From NCBI GenBank assembly GCA_903813345.2, contig CAIIXF020000010.1, positions 37,392,425 to 37,456,424 of the forward strand: a stretch of DNA of 64,000 nt, written 5' to 3'. The notes under the pieces are model-generated. The model did not search any database. It saw nothing but the letters and a program-made list of their open reading frames with translations, and was not told the DNA's origin. The translations under genes were made by a program, and so were the position numbers. Shown in pieces: positions 1 to 51,234 of the stretch (within the stretch, counting starts at the first letter, position 1; every line of letters starts with the position of its first letter). Origin of the DNA: Owenia fusiformis. Its lineage: Eukaryota > Annelida > Polychaeta > Sabellida > Oweniidae.

Positions 1-1844
1 CAAAAAGCATTTAGATAAACAACAGGTCATGTAGTACACCTGGGATATCTCTGGTCAGTTTCTCACATTAAATATGCAATCATTACAATTGTTCAGAGCA
101 TCTTCAGACTTACAAATGTTTCTTTAATTTACATTTAATTTACATTTCTATATCTTGGATTCTAATTAGGATTTGAAGCAGTCTTCCTATTGTTAAACTT
201 TTTACATAACAGATTTGAAGTGATCATGTGATGTCTGGTTTTGAAGAATATACTATATGCCATGTGAGATTTGGGTCACTTTTCGGCCTAGACTTCAAAA
301 AGACATAACTAGATTTAGCAGTAGATTAGAAGTGAAAACAAGTGAAATAAATAAAAGATAGAAATTAAAACATCACACTATTGTGCACAATTAATATAAA
401 GAAAGCCCGGTCATATTACACTCCCGGGGTTACAATCACATTCAATTTTCAACATTTGCAAAAGCAAAAAGGGAACGCCGCATTTGCAAAAGTATAGATA
501 TTATGATTTCTCTCATGCGTCGGTCAAGAATATCGTCTGGTTCCAGTGAAGATGACCCACTGACGTATAATCTACGGGGCGGCCCTGATAAAATCAAGAG
601 GGGCAAACCGATGAATAAATTATTGGCCTCTGTACTAGATCCGATCATCGGGTTATAAGCCGAACAGACAATTACAAATAAACGGGTATTTTGAAAAAAG
701 TACAGGCGAATGGACACATTTTCTATAATTTATTTTAACATTTGTTTTTAAAAGGATACATTATTTTTCAATATCATACAATCCTCTTTAGGTTTGACAG
801 CCTTAACTCCCCAACGGGTTCCTTTATTTTCTGCACCTCCGAACTGTCCGAATATTTTCGAAGAAGATATCAATATTGTGTTCCATAAAGTTAAATTCAA
901 TTTTCTCTTTATTAACTTTAATTATATATTTGTTAGAACTTCGGATGGATGCATATTCTGTACGTTACATGATTTGTGGCAATTTCCCACTTATTGTAAA
1001 TGGCGTAAACTTAGAAAAGTGAGGAATTTGACATCTGCAGTCCTACAAATATTTTTTTCTCTTCACAATTCAAACATGAAAGGCTCTAACAAGGGGCTAA
1101 AGGTTGCTAGTTTTGCGGAGGCGAGTGTACTACTGAAATTAAACGCTCGTATTTATTGTTTCACAACTATTTCTAGTTACTTTGACGTAATGTTACGAAA
1201 TAAAGGAGGTTGGCTATTCTCATTCTGTAAGATGTTTTCTATTTTTAAAAACATGTCCTAAATGTCATACATTAAGTTACATATTATAATTTTGTACCAA
1301 GGAACACAATCTAGTCGGAATTTTAAAATGCCTGCGGTTTGGAATTTTTGGTTTAAATGAAGCTGTAATTTATTCATTTAGTCCCTCGCTTTTTAACCTT
1401 GGCGGAATAGCACAGGCAGCCAGGATTAAATCAAATGGCAAAACGAAATGATCGTGCGTAATCAGATTTCGACGCATGTCTTTAATGGGAGTAGTTGTGA
1501 GTGTTCGGAAGTGTTCCTCATGTGTGGTAAAAACTCCCTTTAAAATGGAGGATAACGTTTTCTGCATCGGGTCCGTCACAAAGCTCGAACATTTTCAACG
1601 ATGTGTTATTCGAGAACACAATGTACCATCAGAGTTTGTGAATTGTTGATAGAAATGAATGCATCAGTTAAAAAACATTAAAAATAGTTTTCATAGCATA
1701 CCGTTAATCGAGTGATTGAGTGATCATAACTAATATATTTAAGAAAATGAACATATTAACGAACAAATAGTTCAGACGACCTTACTTGTTAAAGGACTTC
1801 AAAAAACGGTTAGAATCTGTACTTCTAAAACGTTCCGTTGGAGG
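1..1844. other. Upstream intergenic stretch without a recognised gene
   Basis: Nothing could be assigned here. Three short open frames exist (minus 442-717, plus 794-1261, minus 1370-1579), but none shows a recognisable domain, and the longest (155 codons) is rich in Phe, Asn and Ile as expected of AT-rich non-coding DNA. The plus strand of 460-655 also gives an open, charged reading ending in a stop, without a family match that I can name. Confidence 0.5.
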
Positions 1845-2530
1845 AGTATGTATCGGGTGGTCCACGATTGTGTTGTGTGGTTGCCCGGTTGATTGTTGTC
1901 TCTATTTAGAGAAGCTTAGTTGGATATACTGATATCACCGTTTCATAGGTTGTGCCTGATTGTGTTTTGATTGTTTGATTTAATCGAGTTTAATTAATTG
2001 AGTATTTGGTTAAGCTGCCTGGTTGTGTTATGGTAGGTTTTTTGCAGGTAGTGCCTAAATGAATTAGTTAAATGATAGTTTGAGTTGAGTTTAATCTTGT
2101 TGACTGTGTTGGATTGGTTTATGATTGGGTTGTGCTCGATTGTGTTGTAGCAGTTTGACAGCGCAGTCGGAATTGTGGTTCTTTGTCTGGTTGAATCTGG
2201 TTGTAATGTGTTTTGGCGCATTGGGTTACGTAAGTTTTATAATGTTGTGTTGTGAATGTATTACATTGGTTGGGTAGCAGGTTGTGCCCAGTCCGGTGAG
2301 GTATTTGGCTGTGTCCATCTGTGTGACTAGTGTTATCTCAAGTTGGATGAGAATTTGTTGTGCATATTAGTATTTTAGATTGGTTGTTTTTATTGGTTGT
2401 GCCTGATTGTGTTGTGTCACTTAGTTTGACAGTTGGTTTTCTTTAAGTGTTTTTGTCTGGTATTTTTTTCGTGTACAGTCACATTGTGCCCCATTGCGTC
2501 ATGCTAATTTTATAATTGGAATGTGTTCTG
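1845..2530. repeat. GT-rich dispersed repeat, copy 1
   Basis: A long stretch strongly biased to G and T on the + strand, built from variants of a phrase like ggttgtgcctgattgtgttg. Its beginning (gtatgtatcgggtggtcc, then the shared stretch gttggatatactgatatcac) and its end (gtgccccattgcgt) recur in the same order at 5120-5640, so this is a dispersed repeat family and not one simple-sequence tract. The open frame on the opposite strand (1994-2221) is a by-product of the composition. Confidence 0.7.
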
Positions 2531-3453
2531 TTGTTCTCATGCAGGGCTGGTCACAAACATAAAATACAGGAAAACTTTCCTTTTAGGAAATAATAAATGG
2601 ATTAAATTAGAAGAGATGAAAACAAATATGCTATATGATATATTGATAAAAAGTAAACAAGAACGAAATTGTCTCCTCTGGACCAATATCCTTAGAAACT
2701 CCGGTCTCAATAATATGTATATTCGTGCGTAGGAGTGGCGTTCCTAGGGGGAAGGATTCGGGGGGAAATCATTCCTAGAGTAGGGGACCATCATTCCTGT
2801 TACCCCGGTCCTCATTTTTGCTCAATGAGGCGCGAAAATTTCAGACCAAAGTGGTGTGATTTATATAAAGCTCCTTGTCTTTTCATCTAGTATCCGTCTC
2901 AGAAATCTCATGTTCTCCGAGCCATGATTGCCTGAAAGGTGTTTAATGATATTAATTGACTCGGTTGCCCTAGTTTACAGTAGCATTTCAAATCTGTTCC
3001 TAAGGATTTATGTTCTTTGAAATGATACGATTGATTAATTAATAGTCTATGAATGCCCATAATGTGGTTCAACAATCTGCCATTAATTGGTGTTTGTGCA
3101 TCACTGGACATAATATTAAAAAGTGTTTTTGCAGCTTAGGTGTGGTGTTTTTTGCATCAAAATCGAGGAACTAAAACAGTGAATTTCTCATTTTTTGATG
3201 ATGCTAGATCTAAACTAAGAACATTTTTAACATTATAGATCGTGTCTTAAGTGCCGTATACGATTATTGAGAAACTCGTCCAAGAAATGGGTTTAAATGG
3301 GGAAAACAAAATATCTTTCGAAGACCCATCACCTGGACCTGAAGCTTGGCCATCTTGATGCCAAAACACCGTGTTTTTGCATCACGTTTCTCCCCAGTAA
3401 AAATCGTCGATGTGATGCCTTACTTCTAACTCGTTTCGTGTACGTAACAATAG

Positions 3454-4724
3454 ATAGGTTAAGCTACACGTATAAATGTAAACCGTGAACCTGAACGCGT
3501 AAGTCCACGCTCAAGTACACGTTTAAGAAAATTTTCTGTTAAAGCTACACGTCTGAAACCATGTCAGTGGACGTGGAGCTATATTCATGTGGTGCCTGTG
3601 ACTGAGGGCCATGTTTCTATGGTGTAATGGATAGCACCTCGGACTAGTGTCCGTTAGGCCTGGGTTCGAATCTAGTCGCATCAAAACATTTTGTTTTTTA
3701 TTTTTGCTTTATTTCATATTCAACCACAATTAAATGATCTAGTGCGCCCTCCATTATAATCTCCCCATGAACAAAATAAATTCATCTGATTTTTCAAATG
3801 AATAATCTGCTTTTATTGTTGACATGTTCATTAGTATTTTGTTGACCTATATTCAGCACTGTATTGATGAATGGGCCACTTATTAGGGCCAATATTCAAC
3901 CATAAAGTGTACAGGGGTAGAGATGCCACACCAGGAAGTCTTTGTGTGTCCGTCAAAATCCATTTGCATCCTACACATCCCTACATTTTGTACATCTTAT
4001 CCAAATATGTTATTAATTAATGAAACATAACAGTATAATCTTTGGATTTACAAAGTTGTATGGGATTTCATAAGTGTAAAAGTTGCTTTTGAAGCATTTT
4101 TCTTTAGCCATTTTGTAGAAAAAATGATGAAAAAACGTACAATCTTTTAATTTTAAGCATGACCTGAATCGATTGATCGATACTTTATATTTGCACATTT
4201 GATGTGATATACCATTTGTGTCATATTAATTGTGACATTATTTAATTTGCAATCAATTCAGGCCATCCAGTCATTCAGATTCAGGCAAATCAAATGTAGT
4301 GATAAGGCAATCGCAATCTCTAAAATGTATTCTTTATTTCCAATAAAGGATTTGGGGTTTACCGATATAACAAGCAATAGTGTTTGTATCAAATATGGGC
4401 CCCCGGGCCATCCTAAAACATAGCTAAAATCAATCACGTAATGAGCGACGTGTAATCACTCATCTACACGTAAAAACCTGTAACTTTCACGCTTACATGT
4501 AGAAAGTAGACTAATCTGACGTCATTTTCCTGCGCGCGCATAGAAGTACACGTTCATGTTTTGTTGAATACGCGTCTGTAAATTGCACGAATATGATAAT
4601 CTCATGTAAAAACCTGTAAAATTCACGCTGGCCCACAGGAAATAAACAAATCTGACGTCATGTATCTGCGTGCGCATTGAAGTTCACGTTCAAGTTTTGT
4701 CAAATACGTGTAGCTTAACCTCTC
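3454..4724. mobile_element. Inverted-repeat element with ggttaagctacacgta ends
   Basis: The left end reads taggttaagctacacgtat and the right end is its reverse complement apart from single changes (atacgtgtagcttaacct). The interior has two direct copies of a module of about 150 bp near 4460-4590 and 4610-4710, each with acctgtaa, aatctgacgtcat and a following cacgttca. It also contains a tRNA-like sequence. No transposase frame is visible, so this is a non-autonomous element. GTAAC lies beside both ends and may be part of a target duplication, but the neighbouring bases differ. A shorter element at 22940-23429 has related ends. Confidence 0.6.
3613..3682 (+). repeat. tRNA-like sequence (SINE head or tRNA pseudogene)
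   Basis: An A-box-like stretch (tggtgtaatggatagcacc) is followed at normal spacing by a B-box-like stretch (gggttcgaatct) and then by T-rich sequence. These are the two internal RNA polymerase III promoter boxes. It is not a working tRNA: the acceptor ends do not pair, and the anticodon stem cggac/gtccg closes a loop of only four bases instead of seven. A tRNA-derived SINE or a decayed tRNA explains it best. Confidence 0.55.
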
Positions 4725-4854
4725 TAGTAACTTACACTCCCCTCCATAAGTTTGGCAACCTTAGCTCCCCATTGAACTACGTCTTAAAGTCTCTTTACTT
4801 TTGAATTTTTATTTACTTAACATGCGATGAAAATACTTAAACTATTGCTTGAAA

Positions 4855-5070
4855 CGTAATTTGACTTTATTTCCAATATCTCCAAAATATCTCAATTTCC
4901 TCAGTGTCAATAGGACGAAAATTGATGATAAACTTGATGAATTTTTGAAAAACGACATTCCCATGTTAACCAATGGAAAATGGTAGGTTTATCATCGATT
5001 TTCAACCTTTTGTATACGAGGAAAAAATTGGGAAAATTTCAGGGTATTGGAAATAAAGTCAAGTTACCTT
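4855..5070. mobile_element. Small fold-back (MITE-like) palindrome
   Basis: The left half begins with ttgactttatttccaatatc and contains attgatgataaac. The right half holds the reverse complement of both in mirrored order (gtttatcatcgat, then ggaaataaagtcaa). The whole stretch of about 215 bp would fold into an imperfect hairpin. It has no coding content and no clear target duplication. Confidence 0.6.
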
Positions 5071-5119
5071 TCCATCAATATTATAATTATTTTAACGCAG
5101 GTTAAGGTATGTATGTATG

Positions 5120-5720
5120 GGGGTATGTATCAGGTTGTCCACGATTGTGTTGTGTTGTTATCTCTAATTAGAGAAGATTAGTTGGATATACTGATATCAC
5201 CGTTTCGTTGTGTTTCATTGGTTGTGCCTTATTGTGTTTTGTTTTATTTAATCGAGTATAATAAATTGAGTATTTGGTTGAGCCTGGTTGTGTTATGGTA
5301 GGTTTGTGTCAGGTAGTGCCTAAATAATTTAGTTAAATGATAGGTTGAGGTTGTGGTTCGTAAAACGTAAGTTTTCTAATGGTTTGTGTTGCGATTGTAT
5401 TAAATTGATCGCTTGGCAGGTTGTGCCCAGTCCGGTAAGATATTTGCAATTGGCTGTGTCCATGTATGTGACTGGTGTTACCTCAAGTTTGACCGATGAG
5501 AATTGGTTGTATTTCATTGGTTGTGCCTAATTGTGTTTTATCAGTTTGACAATCTTTATCTCTATAAGTTTTTTTTGTCTGGCATTGGTTTCGTGTCAGA
5601 TTGTGCCCCATTGCGTTATGTTAATTCTATAATGATTTGTGTTCTGTTGTCGCTGGTTGAGTAGCAGGTTGTGCCTAGTCGGATGAGGTGGTTGGTAGTG
5701 TCTGATTGTGTTGTGTATTT
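5120..5720. repeat. GT-rich dispersed repeat, copy 2
   Basis: A second copy of the repeat at 1845-2530, in the same orientation and with shared landmarks in the same order (gtatgtatcaggttgtcc, gttggatatactgatatcac, cttggcaggttgtgcccag, gtgccccattgcgt). It is shorter and diverged. Open frames on both strands here come from the repeat composition. Confidence 0.65.
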
Positions 5721-7569
5721 GGTAGGAAGTTTTATCGTTCCTAAAAATGAACTCAGAAAGACCAGTTTTGATCAACGCATACCCTTCGATGGCCTTAATT
5801 AACATATCTCTGCTATTTTGGAACTTTTAATAAATCTTGGCAGATTATTAAAATGTAACTTTATTTTTCTAATAAACAAATTCATGGGGCCCATCCATTA
5901 ATCCAAACATTCATAGGCCTTCTCTAAGAAATTAAGCTAATTATTACACATACTGTTATCTACATTTTACCAGAACTAAAACAAACCTTTCCGCAGATTG
6001 ACAACACTTAGTAGATTTTTTGTTATTCTATAAACTATTTGACCATATTATCAGCACACCATTAGAAGGCTTGTCCATTCTTCTTCTTAAAGCTTATTTT
6101 AAACAAATGTTTGCTGTATGTGTAGGTAAATTAAAATCATGAAAGCGTCCGTAATATTATCTATCTATCATGTCAGTTCAATGCACATCGGTCTCCAAAT
6201 GCCTGATTCAAATCTCGTATGAACAAGAAAGAGGACGGTATACTTTTTCAATGATGCGCTGTATTATGTTGCTATCTATTTCATATTGTCCAAACTGTAT
6301 GTCTAAGGAAAATATTTCGTGATTTCCTTTTTAAAGTTCTATACGTTAGACTTCGTTTTTTTAGTTTCTAAATGTTTCATTCGTTCGAAATGTTAAGGAC
6401 GGGGGGGGGCGTGCATCGTCGGTTCCCACGCGCAATCTCTACGTTCTATGAGGATAGGTCCGAAGCTTGGTGAAGCAAGATGGGGGTGTGCTCTCCATAC
6501 GAAACACACAATGGAAGATCATACCACCGTATTCACAAATGACATTTAAGTTTTGCGATAATAACGCCCCTTACAAGTATTAATTACAGGTCGTGTAGAC
6601 CATTGTTGCGTGATTTATAGCAAAAACTTCACTTTTACACGTTGATAACGATATGCCCTTTTATAGATCTCATATCTTAGAGGCGTATCAGTTCAAACAA
6701 AAATCCTAGAATACCTAACACATTTTACCATACCGTGCACTTATTCATTTTGCAATTCAACTTTCAACTTCTTAACTTTTCAACTTTAACTTTTCTTGAA
6801 AAAATAAATCTTCCAGATTTGTTGAATTTTGCAGAAATTCCGGCATCCCCTCCTCCGTTCATTCTATGCGATCATAGGGTGATTCTTTATCTAACGCTCG
6901 AGAGAGAAGGCTGTGTTGATCACGACTAAGCTGATGAATAAGGATATGCGGTGTTAGACGGAGTTGTCCTAGGTTTCCTGAAGACACTCTTTTGTAAAAA
7001 AATCTGCCTAACATAATCGATGTTCTGAATTAAAAGAACCGTATTTGGAAAATATTGTCTTCATATTTATTTTAACGCTAAATGCGTCTGCGACCAAGAA
7101 AGGGGCCTTCCTGGTCGAAAGTGCAACTTTACCTTCACTTGTAGAACACATTTAGTAAGAATGTTTATTTCAACTTTTGTTTACTGATTTGCGATGCCAG
7201 GCTGTCGTGGCATATTATACAATACAGGACAACACAATAACAATACAACATCAAGGCAAATTTCACCTTCTCTCTATGATCTCTTTAGTAAAAGTAATTT
7301 TCAAAGATGACGCGAATAAAACTGTTTTTGTTATATTGCTGTCCGATTTTATTGACGAAGTGCTTCGAGAAACAGAATTTGGAAAATCGTGGACAACATC
7401 GTAGAGAACAAAAATCGTCAATCCGCGAATCGTAATTGACGATATTTTCTGAGAAACGAATGCACATAGCGCACTTAAATCGTAAATCATGAAAATAACG
7501 GCATAGTGGAGTTCTAATGGGGTTCATCGTATTTAGCTACCTGTATAAGCCTATTTTTGAAATCATACA
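5721..7569. other. Intergenic stretch without recognised content
   Basis: No gene, clear repeat or RNA could be supported. A run of nine or ten G occurs near 6403. Short open frames at 6735-6929 and 7177-7404 show no domain. Confidence 0.5.
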
Positions 7570-7574
7570 TGGTC

Positions 7575-7762
7575 CACTGGCGGATCCAGACCAATACCCC
7601 CCCCCCCCTTCCTGGGCTTAGAAAAAAATTGTAGGGCCCCAAAAATTGTTTTTCTCAAAAATTACATAGGGCCTCGAAAATGGGCATTTTGGCCATAATT
7701 TGGCCTTTTTAGGTCAAATGTTCAAAACATGGGCCGTAGATTTTCATCTGGATCCGCCAATG
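7575..7762. mobile_element. Short inverted-repeat MITE (cactggcggatccag family)
   Basis: The left end cactggcggatccaga is matched at the right end by tctggatccgccaatg, and the two sides are flanked by the same five bases TGGTC (7570-7574 and 7763-7767). The interior is a C-run followed by gggcccc-like stretches and is non-coding. Ends of this kind are widespread in hAT-type MITEs, but the five-base flank is shorter than the eight bases usual for hAT, so the superfamily is uncertain. A decayed relative lies at 52433-52607. Confidence 0.65.
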
Positions 7763-8505
7763 TGGTCAAAGTTGTAAATTTAAAAAGGCCAAATAATTGC
7801 AATATTGAAAGTGCAACTTATCAACGTACACGTCTCCCGACGAGTGAAACGTGTTGGTATAAACTGTCCAATGTTGCACATAGAACGCATACATAATACA
7901 AAAGAATGCTGGGATTGAAATTATATCGTAGTGTAAGCCAATTTACTGACTGAATTACTCAGTTGGAGTAACAATTCCCGGGGAAACTTTCCCGGGGACA
8001 GATAACTATTCCCTCTATTGACTAAACTAGGTACTATAGTTCACTCCACCTTTTGAAAATAACTAACTCATATATATATATCTTTTATTGACTCTTTAGA
8101 TGTCATATCATGACATATTAGTCACTAAGGTAGAGCAGTTCTTCCCATTGTCAAGTTGAAGAACTGGTATCTTTATCCTGGCTAGAACCATAGACAATTC
8201 TAGCCAGTGCCAGCCTTTTATCGAGTCAGCAGCAGTATAGTTTGAATGCAATGTCATTTTCATGTATTATTCATATATATTTCATATATTATTCATATAT
8301 TGTTCAGGTTTTACCATGCTATCTTAATATTCATTTTGTATTTTAAGACTGCAATTTGTGAAAAATGACCTTAAACCCAATTCAGTTACAATTTGCAGTA
8401 TTAAAATATTTGAATTCTGAATTTTTGAAAGTGTCATTTTTGAAAGTGTCATTCAAAGAGGTTGGTTCTTTAAACTGAAACATTTTCATTTATATTATTT
8501 TTCAG

Positions 8506-8608
8506 TTAAAATGTCTGCTGCTAGAACTCAAATCCCGAATTGAGAGAAGATGTGAACCAAACAGCGCAATACAATTAAGAAGAGCACATATCAGCACGTA
8601 TCAGCACA
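8506..8608 (+). other. 5' untranslated part of the first semaphorin coding exon
   Basis: A good acceptor (tttttcag, ending at 8505) precedes this stretch, suggesting an upstream non-coding exon that I could not place. It contains a short upstream reading frame of 10 codons starting at 8511, ahead of the main start at 8609. That small frame could dampen translation of the semaphorin. Confidence 0.45.
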
Positions 8609-47435
<38,827 letters not shown>

Positions 47436-47865
47436 GAAATGGCTTTCTGAGCTGGAGTTTGTGACATCAACTGGAGATCAAAGTGGATTCAAGGAGCAAA
47501 CATCCTAAAATTCTGTTTCAACTGAATGCATGATATTCAGCAAGTGCATTCTCATAAACAACACTGCCACCATTGGACTATCCCCATAACCTGACACCAG
47601 TGGACTTTTCCCATGACCTGGCACCAGTGAACTTGCCCCATGGCCTGACACCAGTGGACTATCCCCATGACTTCACACCAATGGACTATTCCCATGACCT
47701 GACACCAGTGGACTATTCCCATGACCTGACACCAGTAGACTTGCCACTGTAAACCTGCATAGTATAAATGCGGCACTTCGCTTGTCACTGGTAGAAAGTC
47801 ATTAATCACACATCTGGTGTTCTTGCACATGCGTAGTGGTAATAAATCTGTCTTAGAAAATATGG
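47436..47865 (+). other. Semaphorin 3' untranslated region
   Basis: It runs from the stop codon to just beyond a canonical AATAAA at 47841-47846. Within it, 47567-47742 is a 27-bp minisatellite of about six copies (ctgacaccagtggactatcc plus ccatgac), so the mature mRNA would carry the repeat. Confidence 0.65.
47841..47846 (+). terminator. Polyadenylation signal of the semaphorin gene
   Basis: Canonical AATAAA 406 nt after the stop codon, followed by T- and GT-rich sequence suitable for cleavage. Confidence 0.65.
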
Positions 47866-49766
47866 CTGTGGTGTTTGAAGGCTATGTCATGTTGTCTGGT
47901 CAGCTTAAAATCTATGATTTCTACCTACATTTCTCTGTTTAAACTTATTACCTAATTATCTTAAAGGGTTCCGATAAGCATCCCATATAAAAACAATATG
48001 GCGGCTCCAGCCGAATCAACTGTCTATTTTTAAGAAATAAGGGGAGTTCTGTAAAATCCAGTTTATTGAAATTGTCTTTGAGATAAAGTAATCCGTTTAT
48101 AATGATTTTGAAAACGTTATCCATGGAGTGATTGCGTTCAAACAGTACATGTACAACAGCCAATATAAATCCTTGTATTAGAACTGCTTTGTTTCATTTG
48201 TAGGATATTTCATATGCCAAGCTGTGTGCTATTATGTTATGGGGAAATTTAGATGCCAATTTTTCCTTATTATACACAAATAGAAGATCCTGAAACTTCA
48301 CCCATAAATTTGGAATTGATTTGTCAAAATAAAAATCAACCTTTTATAAATGTGTGACGATCTATAATAATTACTTATGCTATATAACAGTTAGAGGTGT
48401 TGACACAACGACATCGAACCTGTGAACCCTTGAGTATTATTCCGGGATCGGGCCTTTTATACTAAACGGTGAGCAACACCAGAAACGAGCATTCGATTTG
48501 CTAAACGATATGCGTCACCCTTTAAGGTATGAAAGACTTGCTGAATCATATTTATTTGGTCATTTATGTTATCATTTTAAAGATGTCAGTTAATTTGAAA
48601 TAGGTCTTTTCTTCAATTTTGAGTGTACTTTTCCTTCCTATTTTCTATATTTTCCTACTTTTTCACTTCAGAAATTTTTTCACAGTGAGAAACAATGGGG
48701 TATTAAGAAACAATATCACTTGAAGAAAAGTGTACATTATTTTGTTTGAAGAAGATATTGGCATTTTAATTGAGTAGGTGTTGGCCAAAATTGATATTTT
48801 TAACATTGGTTTGAATAGGCAACTTTGAGCTGTTGCTTGCAGAAAACAAGTGATATATCAAAGGAAAAAAATAATGTAGAAAATTGATTTAGATGAGCAG
48901 AAAGAGGAGATTTTTAAGTACAAAACCATCAAAAAATTATAGAATTCAAAAAGTAGAATCAATAGACTAGATGCGAGTAGAAAAGTCTTGATTTACGACA
49001 TTAAATATTCAAAATTCAGTCAAAGCGATGTTATATTTGAAATCTACATCTAAAAGTACATCTAGAAATATGGTTTCGAAAATTGTTTATCAAGTTTGAA
49101 AATTTAATTATTTTTGAAAGTGTGACTTCTAGTTCGGGTTGATTCTCCATAGAGCCCATGTTACAAAATCGCAAAAAGTGAAATATCTTTTCTTATATTG
49201 GTCAGATAATATTTTCATTTACTGGACATATTTTGATTTGCATAACTATTCGATACATAAGGGTTATATGAAAATTGAACCACTAAAACAGATGTAATTT
49301 AAGTTAAAGGGAACTTTCTACTATACCCGCCATGCTATCTGACCCGAATGAGCCACCTGGTGGTGAAACTGGTAACTACCTACTCGCATCTGCGTTATTA
49401 GAAAAGTGACTTTTCATGCAAATGTGTACTAAAATTTTATTTATGTACTTGTGTTTCATTTACAAAAGATAGATACAATGGAATGTGTTAGAATTCGGTT
49501 GATTATGATTGGAGTTTGTTAACTTTTTCTACATCTATGAATTACCAATTGATCATTCTTTTTAGTTATTGCAAAAGTTATAGTTTCTAAGTAAGTTTAA
49601 ACGAGTAATAACATGAAAAGAGATTGCGGTTTAATTAACCAAAAAAGGCTATAGCATTAACTTTCTACAGTGGAAGACTGTTTGACCTACTAGTAAACAA
49701 AGCTAAGAACTGGATACAAGGCTAATTAATCAAAACCAGCTTGACAAGCGAACTTCCAGCTCAGGT
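47866..49766. other. Intergenic stretch without recognised content
   Basis: AT-rich DNA. No gene, RNA or repeat could be supported. Short open frames such as minus 47948-48163 show no domain. Confidence 0.5.
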
Positions 49767-50205
49767 TTACAGTGTTGCCCCATGGACTGACACCAGTGGA
49801 CTATCCCCATGACTTGACACCAGTGGACTATCCCATTGACCTGACACCAGTGAACTATTCCCATGCCCTGACACCAGTGGACTAATCCTATGGGGTGACA
49901 TCAGTGGCCTATTCCAATGACCTGACACCAGTGAACTAGCCCCATGGCCTGACATCAGTGGACTAGTTCCATTACCTGACACAAGTGGACTATCCCCATG
50001 ACCTGACACAAGTGGACTATCCCCATGACCTGACACCAGTTGACTATCCCCATGACCTCACACCATGCAGTGGACTTACCCCATGGCCTGGCTCAAGTGG
50101 ATTAATCCCATTGCCTGACACCAGTGGACTAGTCCCATTGCCTGACACTAGTTGACTATTTCCATGAGGTGACACCAGTGGACCAGCCCCAAGGCCTGAC
50201 ACCAG
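49767..50205. repeat. 27-bp minisatellite, second array
   Basis: About 16 diverged copies of the unit seen in the semaphorin 3' UTR (cctgacaccagtggactatc plus cccatga). The unit length is a multiple of three, so the minus strand is open over much of it and encodes a repetitive Ser/Gly/His string. I do not regard this as a gene. Confidence 0.88.
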
Positions 50206-50339
50206 TGGATAACAGTTGAGTTACTGAGAACATTAGCTAGCCACAAGATGTATATGATCTGCTGATATCCTAGCTGCTTTGCTCGGAAATTATCATTATG
50301 CAACAATGGACGTCTATCTTATGATGCCATTTTCAGAGA

Positions 50340-50910
50340 TTAAGAGATAGTGGAATGATAATTTATGTTAAAGAGGCCTGATCTGATGTCATCATAATTT
50401 ATGTTAAAGAGGCCTGATCTGATGTCATGATTTATGTTAAAGAGGCCTGATCCCTGATCTGATGTCATGATAATTTATGTTAAAGAGGCCCAATCTCATG
50501 ACATGATAATTGATGTTAAAGAGAGCAAATCTGATGTCATGATGATATATGTTAAAAAGGTTTGATCTGATGTCATGATGATTTATGTTAAAGAGGCCCA
50601 ATCCGATGTCATGATGATCCATGTTAAAAAGGTCTGATCTGATGTATTGATAATTTATGATAAAGAGACCCAATGATATACATGTATGTTAAAGAGGCTC
50701 AATCTCATGTCATGATAATTTATGTTAAAGAGCCCTGATCTGATTTCATGATAATTTATGTTATAGAGGCTCAATCTGATGTCATGATAATTTATGTTAT
50801 AGAGCCCTGATCTGATGTCATGATAATTTATGTTAAAGAGCCCTGATCTGATTTCATGATAATTTATGTTATAGAGGCTCAATCTGATGTCATGATAATT
50901 TATGTTAAAA
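50340..50910. repeat. 36-bp minisatellite
   Basis: About 16 copies of a unit like gatgtcatgataatttatgt plus taaagaggcctgatct. Copies vary at several positions. Minus-strand open frames with repeating NINYHDIRSGL-like strings arise because 36 is a multiple of three. Confidence 0.9.
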
Positions 50911-51234
50911 AGCAGTTGTCTGAAGAATCATTGTTTTAAGAAATTCTTATATGTTTATATTACTGAACTCTATTAGATCTGATAAGACAGGGAATCCCAA
51001 GTTTCAACCTATTGTGGCACTTAAGTATTGTGACATTCTAGTATTGTTACTCTGTATGAAGTGTGTCACACTTTTTGAATGGTATGTGAAATAAGTATGA
51101 CCTTCAAACCATAGAAACAGCAAAAACAAACAGTGTAAATAGTGCATGAGAGGAGATGTAATTAATTTATAAAGTAAAATATTTCTAGAGTAGTAATTGA
51201 CATTTTTTTATGAAATATATATGCAACTTGAGTA

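Noticed and set aside
442-717. 91-codon minus frame, and a charged plus-strand reading at 460-655
   Set aside because: Both strands are open and neither shows a recognisable family. The plus strand looks slightly more protein-like, but start, acceptor and polyadenylation evidence are lacking.
794-1261. 155-codon plus-strand frame
   Set aside because: No domain, no splice context, and composition typical of AT-rich non-coding DNA.
3613-3682. Functional tRNA gene
   Set aside because: The anticodon loop has only four bases and the acceptor stem does not pair, although the A and B boxes are good.
49767-50882. Minus-strand frames with repeating short peptides
   Set aside because: They come from minisatellites whose unit lengths (27 and 36) are multiples of three.
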